This document shows positions 23,145 through 31,268 of a stretch of 64,000 bases of DNA, in pieces. This DNA is from a virus: positions 1 through 64,000 of the IMG/VR virus record IMGVR_UViG_3300047496_000430, one strand, 5' to 3'. Positions within the stretch are counted from its first letter, which is position 1. Each line of letters begins with the position of its first letter. The translations under genes were made by a program, and so were the position numbers. The notes under the pieces were generated by a model. That model searched no databases and was not told the DNA's origin. It saw only the letters and a list, made by a program, of their open reading frames with translations.

Positions 23145-24722
23145 CTACGCCGCGTGCTTGTTGGCGAGCGTGTTGAAGATGTTCTTCGCAGAGGTAGAGA
23201 TGTCGCGAAGCAGCGGTGCGGCAGCAGCGCCGGTGAGTGCCCCGGTGGTTGCACCGAACCCCGCCGCCTGGAGCGGGTGCCGATGCGCGTAGTCGCCGAG
23301 CTCGAGGCGCACGCGCGTCTGTGCCCTGTTCAGCGCGTGGCCGACGCCCTTGTCACCTTCGGCATCGAGCTTGGTGAGCTTGTCGCGGAGCTTGGTGTTG
23401 TCCCCGTGTGCGTGCGCGTACTCCGCGCCGCCGCCGAGAAGCGCACCGGCCGCAGCGTAGGGCAGACGCGTGAGGAGCTCGTGGCCGTGTTGAAATGCGA
23501 TGTCACGCAGGGAGGCGCACTTCGAGTCGGAGAAAGGGAGTGCTGAGGCCAGCGACTCCTTTCCCGGAGAACGCGCGTTCTGCGGCTCCGATTGACCGAC
23601 CTGCACGCTGTTCTGCGCCGTCGCCCCAATCGTGGGCTCGGTCGCCTGCGCGTTCTGCGCAGTGGAGGTACTGCCTTCTGGAGGTGCGGCGCCTGGCGCC
23701 GAGGGCGTCTGCGGTGCGGCGTCTGCTGCTCCCAGGGTAGGGGACGGCGCCGAGTTCGGTGCCGCCGCCTGGCTTGCCATCGCGAGCGCAGATTCGGTGC
23801 CCGTCAGCGCTGGCGGGTCTGCTGAAGCCGCCTGGAGGATGGTTCCCCGCAGCTGCTGGTAGGACATCCGCATCGCTGCCGCAGCCTGCTGTTGCTGCAG
23901 CACCTGGTCCTGCGCCGTCATCGCGTTCTGCAAGGCATTGCCGACCTGCGCGCGGTACTGGTCCATCTGCGCCGCGTTCGCAGTGTTCTGTTGTTCGAGC
24001 TGCGTCGCTTGCTCTTGCGCCTGCTGCGCAGCTTCTTGAGCAGCGCTGCTCTCAGCACGCGTCTTGTCGAGGAGCTGGCGGAGGTACTGGGACTGTCCCT
24101 GCTCCTCCGCTGCCGCGGCCGCGCCCTCGGCTTGGATGTACTGCTGCGTCGCCGGGTCGAGGGCTGGCGCGAGACCGAGCGCCTGCTTCACGAGGTCGGC
24201 GGTGCTTGCCGTCTTGTGGTGGCGCGCGCGGTCGTGCGCCGCGCCAGCCTCGCGTCCTGCGTGTCCGCCCATGTGCTCGCCGAGCGCGATGCCTCCGAGC
24301 GTGGCCATCGGGTTCTTTGCGCCGTAGCGATGCATCCCGATACCACCCACAAGGCCGCCCAGGAGACGACCGGCGATGTCACCGTGCCGCTCGCTCTTGT
24401 GCGCCTTCTCCTTCTCGAACTCGGCACTGAGCGACGCGTGCGCGCGCTCACGCCCGACCTCTTCCGGGTCGCGCGGCGTCGCGGCGGAGACCTTGTTCTG
24501 TCCCATCGCCGTTGCCGGCAACTGAACAGGCGGAGGAGCCGCCATCGTCTTCCCCATCGCTGCCTGCGGGAGCGGCGGAGGAGAGCCCACCCCCATCTCG
24601 GCGACCTTGCGCTTCGCCTCGGCCAATGCCTCGGGGTGCGCGCTGGCGCGCTTGATGTTGATGAAGAACGCCGCGGCGTCAGCCGACGGGATGCCACGAA
24701 GCAGCTTGTCTTCGAACGACAT
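23145..24722 (-). CDS. Gln/Ala-rich coiled, glycine-zipper virion protein (525 aa)
   Basis: Start chosen at ATG 24722 (MSFEDKLLRGIPSADAAAFF). Residues 120-190 contain Gly-zipper segments flanked by a His-Lys-Thr-Ala motif (HHKTASTADLVKQALG). The middle is Gln/Ala-rich coil (EAAQQAQEQATQLEQQNTAN), then a Ser/Thr/Pro-rich linker and a second hydrophobic Gly/Ala part near the C-terminus. Probably an internal or neck-associated virion protein. No family recognised. Confidence 0.65.
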   Translation of the reverse strand: MSFEDKLLRGIPSADAAAFFINIKRASAHPEALAEAKRKVAEMGVGSPPPLPQAAMGKTMAAPPPVQLPATAMGQNKVSAATPRDPEEVGRERAHASLSAEFEKEKAHKSERHGDIAGRLLGGLVGGIGMHRYGAKNPMATLGGIALGEHMGGHAGREAGAAHDRARHHKTASTADLVKQALGLAPALDPATQQYIQAEGAAAAAEEQGQSQYLRQLLDKTRAESSAAQEAAQQAQEQATQLEQQNTANAAQMDQYRAQVGNALQNAMTAQDQVLQQQQAAAAMRMSYQQLRGTILQAASADPPALTGTESALAMASQAAAPNSAPSPTLGAADAAPQTPSAPGAAPPEGSTSTAQNAQATEPTIGATAQNSVQVGQSEPQNARSPGKESLASALPFSDSKCASLRDIAFQHGHELLTRLPYAAAGALLGGGAEYAHAHGDNTKLRDKLTKLDAEGDKGVGHALNRAQTRVRLELGDYAHRHPLQAAGFGATTGALTGAAAAPLLRDISTSAKNIFNTLANKHAA

Positions 24723-24727
24723 GGTCA

Positions 24728-25234
24728 TCACTCCCAGGTGAGCACGGTGTGCATGTTCTCGCTCAGAGAGTACGCCCACGTCCAGCAGGGAGCTGCGTTG
24801 CTCACCGCAGAGGGCGTGTAGAGCTTACCGACTTGCGTATCTGTGGCGCCGTTTCCGAAGCCAAGGATGCCGCGCGCGTCGGTCCCCGCCACGGTCGCAT
24901 TCACGAGCGTGACGCCGTGGTTCGGGGTCGTCTCGATGAAGACCAGACGCCCTTCCCAGCTGGTGACCAGGAGCCCCGCAACCGCGCCCATCAACTGGGC
25001 CTGAATGTCGCTGAAGAGCAACGTGTTGGGGTCGGGATTCGAGCCCGACGACGCGATGAACGTGTACTCGACCGCCGTGGGCTGCGTGAACTTCAGACTC
25101 TTGCCGACGAGTCCGACAAGACCAACCGAGATGCTCCCAACACTCTTCTGCAACGAGCCGCCGATGAGACCTCCATTGAGGAAGGTCTGCATCTCGAAGA
25201 GCTCGCGGAACTTGTAGGCTTTGTTTTTGGCCAT
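24728..25234 (-). CDS. Structural protein, probably neck or tail (168 aa)
   Basis: N-terminus KFRELFEMQTFLNGG followed by a beta-rich body (VEYTFIASSGSNPDPNTLLF; GRLVFIETTPNHGVTLVNAT; ARGILGFGNGATDTQVGKL). The balanced, beta-rich, Cys-poor composition and place among neck genes mark a virion component. No specific family recognised. Confidence 0.65.
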   Translation of the reverse strand: MAKNKAYKFRELFEMQTFLNGGLIGGSLQKSVGSISVGLVGLVGKSLKFTQPTAVEYTFIASSGSNPDPNTLLFSDIQAQLMGAVAGLLVTSWEGRLVFIETTPNHGVTLVNATVAGTDARGILGFGNGATDTQVGKLYTPSAVSNAAPCWTWAYSLSENMHTVLTWE

Positions 25235-25241
25235 GGTGCCC

Positions 25242-25745
25242 TCAATAGGCGGCGTACGTGGCGTTGACGGCCCAGAGCTCGGAGTGCACGCCCTGGTTGC
25301 TCGGTCCGAGGATACCCTCGATGTTGAGCGCGACCTTGACCTTCATCTTCATCTGCTCCGTGAAGGAGCGAAAGAGCTGGAGCCAATTCATCAACATGGG
25401 CGTCTTGTCGTTGACGCCGACGTTGATGCCCCCGTTCGAGTAGTTGATGTGATTGCGCGTCTGGAGAAGCGCGACCGACTCGATGAGGGAGATGGTCGTC
25501 ATGCGCAGGAGCAACGCCTGTTGGTCACGCGCCAGAAGACCCTCGAGGCTGTAGCGTCCGATGAATGGAGGCGTACCGTTGAAGTCGGAGAGCGCGTCGA
25601 GAACAGCCCACGCAATCTGCCTGTCGCTGGACTCAACGCCGCTGACGATGCGATTCAACTCCGGAAAATCCCGGTGATAAAGCCGCACCATCTGGACGAA
25701 GTCCCGGAAGGCATCGGTCATCCCCGGGATTCCCTGAAGCGACAC
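25242..25745 (-). CDS. Structural protein, head-tail junction candidate (167 aa)
   Basis: A helical protein (GMTDAFRDFVQMVRLYHRDF; SDRQIAWAVLDALSDFNGTP; LLLRMTTISLIESVALLQTR) with a C-terminal beta-like strand pair. This pattern resembles connector or adaptor proteins that follow capsid genes in large phages. It lies seven bases from the next gene in the same operon. Confidence 0.65.
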   Translation of the reverse strand: MSLQGIPGMTDAFRDFVQMVRLYHRDFPELNRIVSGVESSDRQIAWAVLDALSDFNGTPPFIGRYSLEGLLARDQQALLLRMTTISLIESVALLQTRNHINYSNGGINVGVNDKTPMLMNWLQLFRSFTEQMKMKVKVALNIEGILGPSNQGVHSELWAVNATYAAY

Positions 25746-25748
25746 TGG

Positions 25749-26165
25749 TCAGCTCTCTTTCACCGGTGCGGGTGCCGGCTCAGGTGCCTTGGCTGCCGCA
25801 GGTGCTGGAGCAGCTGCTGGAATGGCGGCCGGCTTCGCCTTGGCCGCAACCTCTGCAGCCTTGACCGGAGCCGCCGGAGTTGCCGCTGCCACCTTGCTGG
25901 CCCTAGCAGTGACGTACGCCGCGGGCAGCTGGTTGACGGCAAGCGCGCCAAGCGTGACGAGCTTCTGGAGACCGCCCAGAAGGCGCTTGAGGTCTTCGTC
26001 CGGAATCGCCCCCGAGGCTCCCGGCGGCAAGAGCTTCGGTCCAACGGCGATGGTAATGCCGACCATTCCCCGCTGCTTGAGCGCCGGCGTCGAGACGTCG
26101 GTCATGTTGTAGACAGTGGTCGTCTTCGGCGCAGGGGCCTGCTTCGGTGCGGGTGTCGTGCTCAT
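25749..26165 (-). CDS. Hypothetical virion protein with Ala/Pro tail (138 aa)
   Basis: Residues 15-85 look folded (VYNMTDVSTPALKQRGMVGI; DEDLKRLLGGLQKLVTLGAL). The last 50 residues are an Ala/Pro/Lys-rich tail. The ATG overlaps the stop of the upstream gene by four bases. No family recognised. Confidence 0.65.
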   Translation of the reverse strand: MSTTPAPKQAPAPKTTTVYNMTDVSTPALKQRGMVGITIAVGPKLLPPGASGAIPDEDLKRLLGGLQKLVTLGALAVNQLPAAYVTARASKVAAATPAAPVKAAEVAAKAKPAAIPAAAPAPAAAKAPEPAPAPVKES

Positions 26166-26908
26166 CGGCGCCTCTTGCTGTGACGCGACTCCTGTCGCGC
26201 CGGCTGGTGTTGGACGGCCTTGGTTTGCGGTGCGGGCATCGCGTTGATGACCTCTTCCTCTGCGGTCTCAGCGTTGTCTTCGACGGGTGCGTCGCTGCTC
26301 TCGGCTTCAGCTTGCGCAAGCGCGGCCTCGAGGTCGCTGTCGTTGTCTTCAACGGGTTCGAGGTCCTCCCCTGGTGCGTCCAGCAGGTCGACGCTGACGG
26401 GGGTCGCAGCCTTCTCTTCAACGACGGGCGGAGCCGGCGGCGCCTGCTTGGCCACCACAGCCAACTCCGCAGCGATGTCCGCCGCCTCTTCTTGTGCACG
26501 GATGGTGAGAAGCGTCGGAGTCTGTCCGTCCGGCAGAATGGCAGCCGGGAGGGTGGACTGGTCTTCGCCCATGTCCGGCTCCATCGGCACACCCCACGGC
26601 TTGTCGCGCGCGGCCGAGTCCGGAAGCGGATGCGGTCGGAGCGGCGCCGGCATCTTCGGCGCTGCGACGAGCGTCCGAAGGTCGACGACCTGCCCGTCCG
26701 TCGTACGAACCTCGAGCGCGTGCGCAGCGACCTTTGCCCTGAGCGCGTCCAGGTTCGCAATGACCACGGACTCATCCACGATGCGCGCACGTGCGGGAAG
26801 AATCCGCGCGCCAGCAATGTGCTGCTTCTTATTGACCTTTGTCGGAAGCGCGCGCCGCTCAAAGCGGTTCTTCTTCTCGCGCGAGACGTTGTGAATCGCG
26901 TACAGCAT
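26162..26908 (-). CDS. Hypothetical virion protein with acidic C-terminal half (248 aa)
   Basis: Start at ATG 26908, with GGAGGG five bases upstream and directly after the T-tract of the post-capsid terminator. Residues 1-70 are basic and folded (REKKNRFERRALPTKVNKKQ), residues 120-220 are very acidic (LEPVEDNDSDLEAALAQAEA), and the last ones are basic (RQESRHSKRRR). A structural or scaffold role is possible; nothing recognised. Confidence 0.65.
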   Translation of the reverse strand: MLYAIHNVSREKKNRFERRALPTKVNKKQHIAGARILPARARIVDESVVIANLDALRAKVAAHALEVRTTDGQVVDLRTLVAAPKMPAPLRPHPLPDSAARDKPWGVPMEPDMGEDQSTLPAAILPDGQTPTLLTIRAQEEAADIAAELAVVAKQAPPAPPVVEEKAATPVSVDLLDAPGEDLEPVEDNDSDLEAALAQAEAESSDAPVEDNAETAEEEVINAMPAPQTKAVQHQPARQESRHSKRRR

Positions 26909-26918
26909 CGGCACCCTC

Positions 26919-26963
26919 CAAAAGACTACGGGCGCCAGCACCGATGCCGGCACCAGCGCCCGT
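26919..26963 (-). terminator. Terminator/attenuator after the major capsid gene
   Basis: On the minus strand, ACGGGCGC (26963-26956) pairs with GCGCCCGT (26935-26928) around a 20-base loop that can fold further, followed by AGTCTTTT. The ribosome site of the next gene (GGAGGG) starts right behind the T-tract. Partial termination here would let the capsid message exceed downstream messages. Confidence 0.6.
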
Positions 26964-26987
26964 TACACGCGCGTGAAGCGCGATGGC

Positions 26988-28115
26988 TCAGTACTGCGTG
27001 ATGGTGGGGAAGAACTCACCCTGGTCCACGCGGTTGTTCGGCGCACCGAGCGCGTCCTCGTCGACGGGGATGAACTCCGCGATGAGGCTGTCCGCGTCCG
27101 TGACCGGGTTCGCGTCGGCCGAGTAGGTCTCGAGCTTGCGAACCGCCGCGATGTTGATGACCGCCATGCCGATGTCTTCCCACGCTTGGAACGTGATGAC
27201 GTTGGCAATCTTGTCGATGTAGAACTTCGTGTTGTTCAACACGTAGAACTTGCCGAAGAACTCCGGCTTGGTGAAGACGTAGATGTTCCCCTGGCGGAGA
27301 ATGTCCGTCTTGATGGTGCGGATGTACGAACGCCCCAGGAGGGTGTTGTACTTGTAGCCGTCGACCGCCGTCTCGCTCTGGAGGCGGTCGCCGAAGTCCT
27401 CGAGCGTCCAGCTCAGGATGTCGTCCCAGTCCGTCTCCGTCATCAGGAGGCGCTCGGAACGCAGGCGGTTGCCGTCGAGCAGCTTGAACAACGCCACGAG
27501 GTCCGGGCGCTGGAGCGCGCGCGGCGTCGCGTCGTCGTCGGTCGCAGTGCGCGCGAGCTCGCCCTTGCGGACGGAGAACTCCACGACGCCGGGCGACGAT
27601 TGGAGGGTCGTCGCGTTGAGCGGCGTCGGCGTACCGCCATTGGCCTCGACCTGGAGGGCCTGGACTGCAGCCTCGATGTGCACCGTGAACTCACGGTCCT
27701 CGATTTCCTGCAGGTCCTTCACCGAGTTCTCCTCGATGATTTTGGTGATGGGCATCTCGTAGGCGAGAAGCTCCTGCTCCGTCTTCTGGAAGATTTCCGA
27801 GGCGACGGTGTAGAAGCCGACCTCCGCCTTCGAACCGCGGATGAACCGCGCCGTGGGCTGGCCACGAAAGCTGATGGTCATCGCGCGGCTCTTCGGCTCC
27901 ACGTCGACGATTTTCACCAGCGTGTCGTGGTTCACGCTGCGCTGGCAGTCGGCGCGCGTGACCTGCTCGGGCGGAATGACTTTCCGCGCGTAGGACACTT
28001 CACGGAGACGGTCACGGATGTACGAGCCACCGTACTCCGCCATCTTCTCCTTGCCTTCAGACGAACCGAGCTTCTGGGTGAAGAGCTCGTTGAGAACACG
28101 CGCCGGGACGCTCAT
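26988..28115 (-). CDS. Major capsid protein (375 aa)
   Basis: Preceded by AGAGAGGAATTCC before the ATG at 28115 and followed by a strong hairpin, as for a highly made protein. The chain has HK97-fold-like character: charged helical N-terminal region, long mixed middle (RDLQEIE-type spine segment, LLMTETDWDDILSWTLEDFG) and a C-terminal A-domain-like part (FGKFYVLNNTKFYIDKIANV; ITFQAWEDIGMAVINIAAVR). It sits after protease-like and accessory head genes and before neck genes. A capsid identity is likely from context and pattern; no alignment was run. Confidence 0.75.
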   Translation of the reverse strand: MSVPARVLNELFTQKLGSSEGKEKMAEYGGSYIRDRLREVSYARKVIPPEQVTRADCQRSVNHDTLVKIVDVEPKSRAMTISFRGQPTARFIRGSKAEVGFYTVASEIFQKTEQELLAYEMPITKIIEENSVKDLQEIEDREFTVHIEAAVQALQVEANGGTPTPLNATTLQSSPGVVEFSVRKGELARTATDDDATPRALQRPDLVALFKLLDGNRLRSERLLMTETDWDDILSWTLEDFGDRLQSETAVDGYKYNTLLGRSYIRTIKTDILRQGNIYVFTKPEFFGKFYVLNNTKFYIDKIANVITFQAWEDIGMAVINIAAVRKLETYSADANPVTDADSLIAEFIPVDEDALGAPNNRVDQGEFFPTITQY

Positions 28116-28160
28116 GGGGAATTCCTCTCTTCTGCTTCTGGAGCTGTGGTGGTGGTTGGT

Positions 28161-28691
28161 TCAGCTGCGCCAGCCGGACATGAACCGGAGTTGCCCGCTG
28201 TTCGAAGCAGGCAGACGCGTGACGTAGCCGACCACCGGCGAAACGTCCGCCGTGCCACCGTGGCCGACGAGCCCGGTGTAGTTGCGCCCACCGATGGCGA
28301 TGGTCGCCGCCTTCAAGGGCTGGAGCGGGAACGTGATGGCCGCACCCGCACCGAGCGCGACAGAGGCATCGAAGATGCGCGTGTCGAACTCATATTCGCC
28401 GCGGTAGATGAGCGGGACGCCCTTCTTCGACATTGCTTGGATGTCGTAGCGCCCACGCTCGGCGAAGAGCGGGAACGAGCGCGTCGTCGCGAGCGCGCCG
28501 AGGGTGCCGACGTCGGCCGCGCGCACCGCCTTGTTGCTGCCACCGGGGTCCAGCGTCAGCCACTCGCCGTCGATGACGCAGAGCGCGTTGAGCGGGTTGA
28601 TGAGCGTCTGGTCCGCGATGGGGAAATCGCGAATCTGCAGCGGCAGAACACTCGTCACCGGGGTGAAGTTGACTTTCTGGATGGTGGACAT
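28161..28691 (-). CDS. Capsid-associated structural protein (176 aa)
   Basis: A beta-rich, low-Cys protein (PLQIRDFPIADQTLINPLNA; GRYDIQAMSKKGVPLIYRGE; AAITFPLQPLKAATIAIGGR) directly upstream of the capsid gene. Such proteins in this place are often capsid decoration or vertex proteins. No family assigned. Confidence 0.65.
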   Translation of the reverse strand: MSTIQKVNFTPVTSVLPLQIRDFPIADQTLINPLNALCVIDGEWLTLDPGGSNKAVRAADVGTLGALATTRSFPLFAERGRYDIQAMSKKGVPLIYRGEYEFDTRIFDASVALGAGAAITFPLQPLKAATIAIGGRNYTGLVGHGGTADVSPVVGYVTRLPASNSGQLRFMSGWRS

Positions 28692-28718
28692 GGTCTCTCC
28701 TGGTTCCTTGGCCCGGGG

Positions 28719-29084
28719 TCAGCCCGCAGCGCCGACGATGAAGCGTTCGAGGTCAGAGCCGCCGAGGGCGATACGTTGCTCCCCGTCGGACAGGTGGGCG
28801 ATTTTCGTCCCCATGTCGGGGCCGACGAGCTCGACTGCTTGCGCAATCGCCTCGAACTTGCCGTCTGCAGCGGCCTTCTCGAGGCGCGCACAAAGCGCCT
28901 CGACCGGCGTGTCGACGTCGAGTCCCTTGCCGTGCATCTTCTGCGCGAGCTTGAGGGACGCATCGTGCGTGTTTCGCGTTGCGAGCTCGGCTTCGAGCGC
29001 AGCGATTTTGGTCTGCTGCGCGCGCAAGGTACCCGCCGCATCAGCGAGCACTTCGGAGATTTGTTCGTTGCTCAGCTTGTCCAC
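28719..29084 (-). CDS. Helical hypothetical protein in head block (121 aa)
   Basis: A mainly helical protein (ISEVLADAAGTLRAQQTKIA, ALEAELATRNTHDASLKLAQ) with a coiled-coil-like N-terminal half. A scaffold-like or capsid accessory role is possible from its place just before the capsid genes. Nothing recognised in sequence. Confidence 0.65.
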   Translation of the reverse strand: MDKLSNEQISEVLADAAGTLRAQQTKIAALEAELATRNTHDASLKLAQKMHGKGLDVDTPVEALCARLEKAAADGKFEAIAQAVELVGPDMGTKIAHLSDGEQRIALGGSDLERFIVGAAG

Positions 29085-29095
29085 GTGCTCCTCCT

Positions 29096-30457
29096 TCAGC
29101 GCGCCGTAGCGGCAGCAGTCTTGGACTTCTCTTGTTCGGCTGCCTCGGCGAGCTTGCCGAGAAGAGCGCGCGCGGCTGCCGTCTTGAGAGAGCCCTCGAC
29201 GACCTCAGGCGCCGAGGCAATCTTCGGCCCCGCTTTGCCCGTGTGCTCGAAGGCGACCTGCAACGTCTTGTCCGTCGCCGCACTGAGCGCCGGCTCTTTG
29301 AAGTACTTGCCGAGGTCGATTTTGCGGTCGGCGTAGGCCTGCCCGCGCGTGTAGTCGCGCGCTGCCTGGTTCGAGCCGACGAGTCCTGTGTGTCCTTGCG
29401 GAGCGCCGCCGGCGGGATGACCGCCCGGTTGGCCCGAGGCGCTGGTGTCCGGGGGGACAGCCTTGCCAGCGGTGATGTTGGCGGGGTTGAGCGCGTCCTC
29501 TGCCTGCTTGACGCGTGCGAGCAGACCGGTGGTGAGCGCCGCAATGCTCGCCTCCTTGTCCTTGTTCTCGGGCTCGCTCGCGTGCGCGTGTTCGACCTTC
29601 GCAAGGCCCTTCTCTGCCTCACGGAGACCCTCGGTCTCCTTCTTCTCGGTCGCGGCGCCAGCGGTCTTCGCGCGAATCATCTCGAGGGGACTTGCGGTCT
29701 TCCCTCCATAATTGCGCTGCATCATGTGCTCGCTGCCGCCTGGCGGGTCGTGAAGGTTGTTCTCCACCATCGTCTTGCCGCGCTCCGTGGGCAGACCCTT
29801 TTGCTCCGGCGTGTGCATCGGGACGATGGCGTGACCCTGGCCCTTGTGGTCGGGGAGCGGCGTGCTGGCCGTCGCCTGCGAGACACCCGGTGGGTTGGTG
29901 ACCACGTGCTCCGTGATGGAGGCACCTGTCTTCAGCTGCGCGGAGATGAAGTCGAGGGCACCCGCCAGCTTCTCGACGGTGTTGGCGTCGACGCTGGCCA
30001 TCTTGCTGCCGCAGGCACACTTCTCCTTGCCACACTTCTCGCACTTCTTCTCCTCCTCGGCAGAGGCGGTCTTGTCGCGCTGAAGCTGCGCCTCTTGGGA
30101 CGCGCTGATGTTCGCGGCGGACGCAGCCATCGCTTGCTTCACGAGGTCCTGCAGCATCGGTCGGGCGGTCATCTGGTTCATCGAATCATCTCCTCCTGTG
30201 GAGGCGTGCTTTGGCAGCATTTCAGCGCCCAGAGGGGGCATGGACTTCTGAGACTGCGCTCCCGCGTCGGCAGGTGGCGGGGCGCCGGTGTTGACCCTGG
30301 AGTAGTTCTGCCTGGGAGACATCCCGGCGGGTCCACGCTTCCCGGGTGCGAGAGAGGGTTCGATGCTGGGTGTTGGGATGGGAGCGGTCGCGGTTGCGCC
30401 CGTAGATGACTGCATTGGAGCTTCTGCTCCTGCTTGCTTCGCCACCCAGAGGAACAT
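29096..30457 (-). CDS. Large low-complexity head protein with Cys-rich knuckle (453 aa)
   Basis: Ala/Lys/Gly/Pro-rich and mostly disordered. A CEKCGKEKCACG knuckle lies near residue 140, and the tripeptide K-T-A appears about five times (DKTASAEEE, GGKTASPLEM, AKTAGAATEK, SLKTAAARAL, SKTAAATAR). Charged helical parts alternate with linkers. It could be a core or scaffolding protein cut during head maturation; the protease-like gene lies two genes upstream. Inference only. Confidence 0.65.
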   Translation of the reverse strand: MFLWVAKQAGAEAPMQSSTGATATAPIPTPSIEPSLAPGKRGPAGMSPRQNYSRVNTGAPPPADAGAQSQKSMPPLGAEMLPKHASTGGDDSMNQMTARPMLQDLVKQAMAASAANISASQEAQLQRDKTASAEEEKKCEKCGKEKCACGSKMASVDANTVEKLAGALDFISAQLKTGASITEHVVTNPPGVSQATASTPLPDHKGQGHAIVPMHTPEQKGLPTERGKTMVENNLHDPPGGSEHMMQRNYGGKTASPLEMIRAKTAGAATEKKETEGLREAEKGLAKVEHAHASEPENKDKEASIAALTTGLLARVKQAEDALNPANITAGKAVPPDTSASGQPGGHPAGGAPQGHTGLVGSNQAARDYTRGQAYADRKIDLGKYFKEPALSAATDKTLQVAFEHTGKAGPKIASAPEVVEGSLKTAAARALLGKLAEAAEQEKSKTAAATAR

Positions 30458-30481
30458 GACCGCGACCTCCCATCTCCTGGC

Positions 30482-31255
30482 TCACTGCGGATACTGAACC
30501 GGGTAGCCGGCGGCCTCGAGGAGCTCGAGCGCGCGGATGTGAACTGCCCCTTCGAGGTCCTTCGCCGACGCCGTCTTGGCCGTGTCCTTGGCGATGCCGA
30601 GGTTGAGAACAGACGCGACCTTGCGACCGGCCTCGACGGGGTCGAGCTTTGCGTCGAAGACGAGCGCGACGGCGTACTCGGCCGCGAGGTCGTCGAGGGC
30701 CGAGGCCTCCTTCTTCCTGTCGGCCGGGTGCTCGTGCGCCTTGGCGTTCTCGATGCCCTTGCGGAGGGCCTCGGGCATCTCGTGCTTGCCCTCGCCCTTG
30801 TCGTCCCCACCACCTTCAGATGCGATTTTGCGCATCTCCTGCACGTAGGCATGGGCCATCACGCGGCCCATGAAGTCGGCCTCGGCGAGCTTCGCCGCGG
30901 CTTCCTTCTTCCCCTCGTGCTCACGACGGGCGGCCTCCATCTTCTCGCGCTTCTCCTCTTCCTCCTTCTCGGAGGCGGTCTTCGCCGGAGCGGCTGCCGC
31001 AGCCGGATTGGCTGCCGCGACCTTGGCCATGACGGTGTTGATGCCCCCCGCCGCCGCGACCTTCTGTTCGAAGTCCGCGTAGAGCGCGTTGACTTGCGCG
31101 TCTGTGCACGTCTTCAAGTCGATGCCCTGGTCGGCAGCGAGCTTGGTGAAGAGATTCACGCTCGCCTGCTTCTCCAGGTCCTCGGCTTGAGGAACGGGAG
31201 CCGATGCGGTCTTGGTGCCGTAGAAGTTGGCGAGGAACACATCCATCTTGTCCAT
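30482..31255 (-). CDS. Head protein with repeated K-T-A motifs (257 aa)
   Basis: Begins MDKMDVFLANFYGTKTASAP, then a folded helical stretch (ASVNLFTKLAADQGIDLKTC), an Ala-rich linker, a Glu/Lys coil (EKEEEEKREKMEAARREHEG) and a helical C-terminal half. K-T-A-S occurs at about residues 15, 95 and 235. The charge-rich coil and its place between the protease-like gene and the capsid gene fit a scaffold or core protein. Not proved. Confidence 0.65.
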   Translation of the reverse strand: MDKMDVFLANFYGTKTASAPVPQAEDLEKQASVNLFTKLAADQGIDLKTCTDAQVNALYADFEQKVAAAGGINTVMAKVAAANPAAAAAPAKTASEKEEEEKREKMEAARREHEGKKEAAAKLAEADFMGRVMAHAYVQEMRKIASEGGGDDKGEGKHEMPEALRKGIENAKAHEHPADRKKEASALDDLAAEYAVALVFDAKLDPVEAGRKVASVLNLGIAKDTAKTASAKDLEGAVHIRALELLEAAGYPVQYPQ

Positions 31256-31268
31256 GAAGTCTCTCCAG

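Noticed and set aside
26973-29336. 787-codon open frame on the plus strand
   Set aside because: Antisense to the capsid gene and its neighbours; Arg/Val/Glu/Asp-rich sequence typical of the complement of GC-rich coding DNA, no start signal, no domain.
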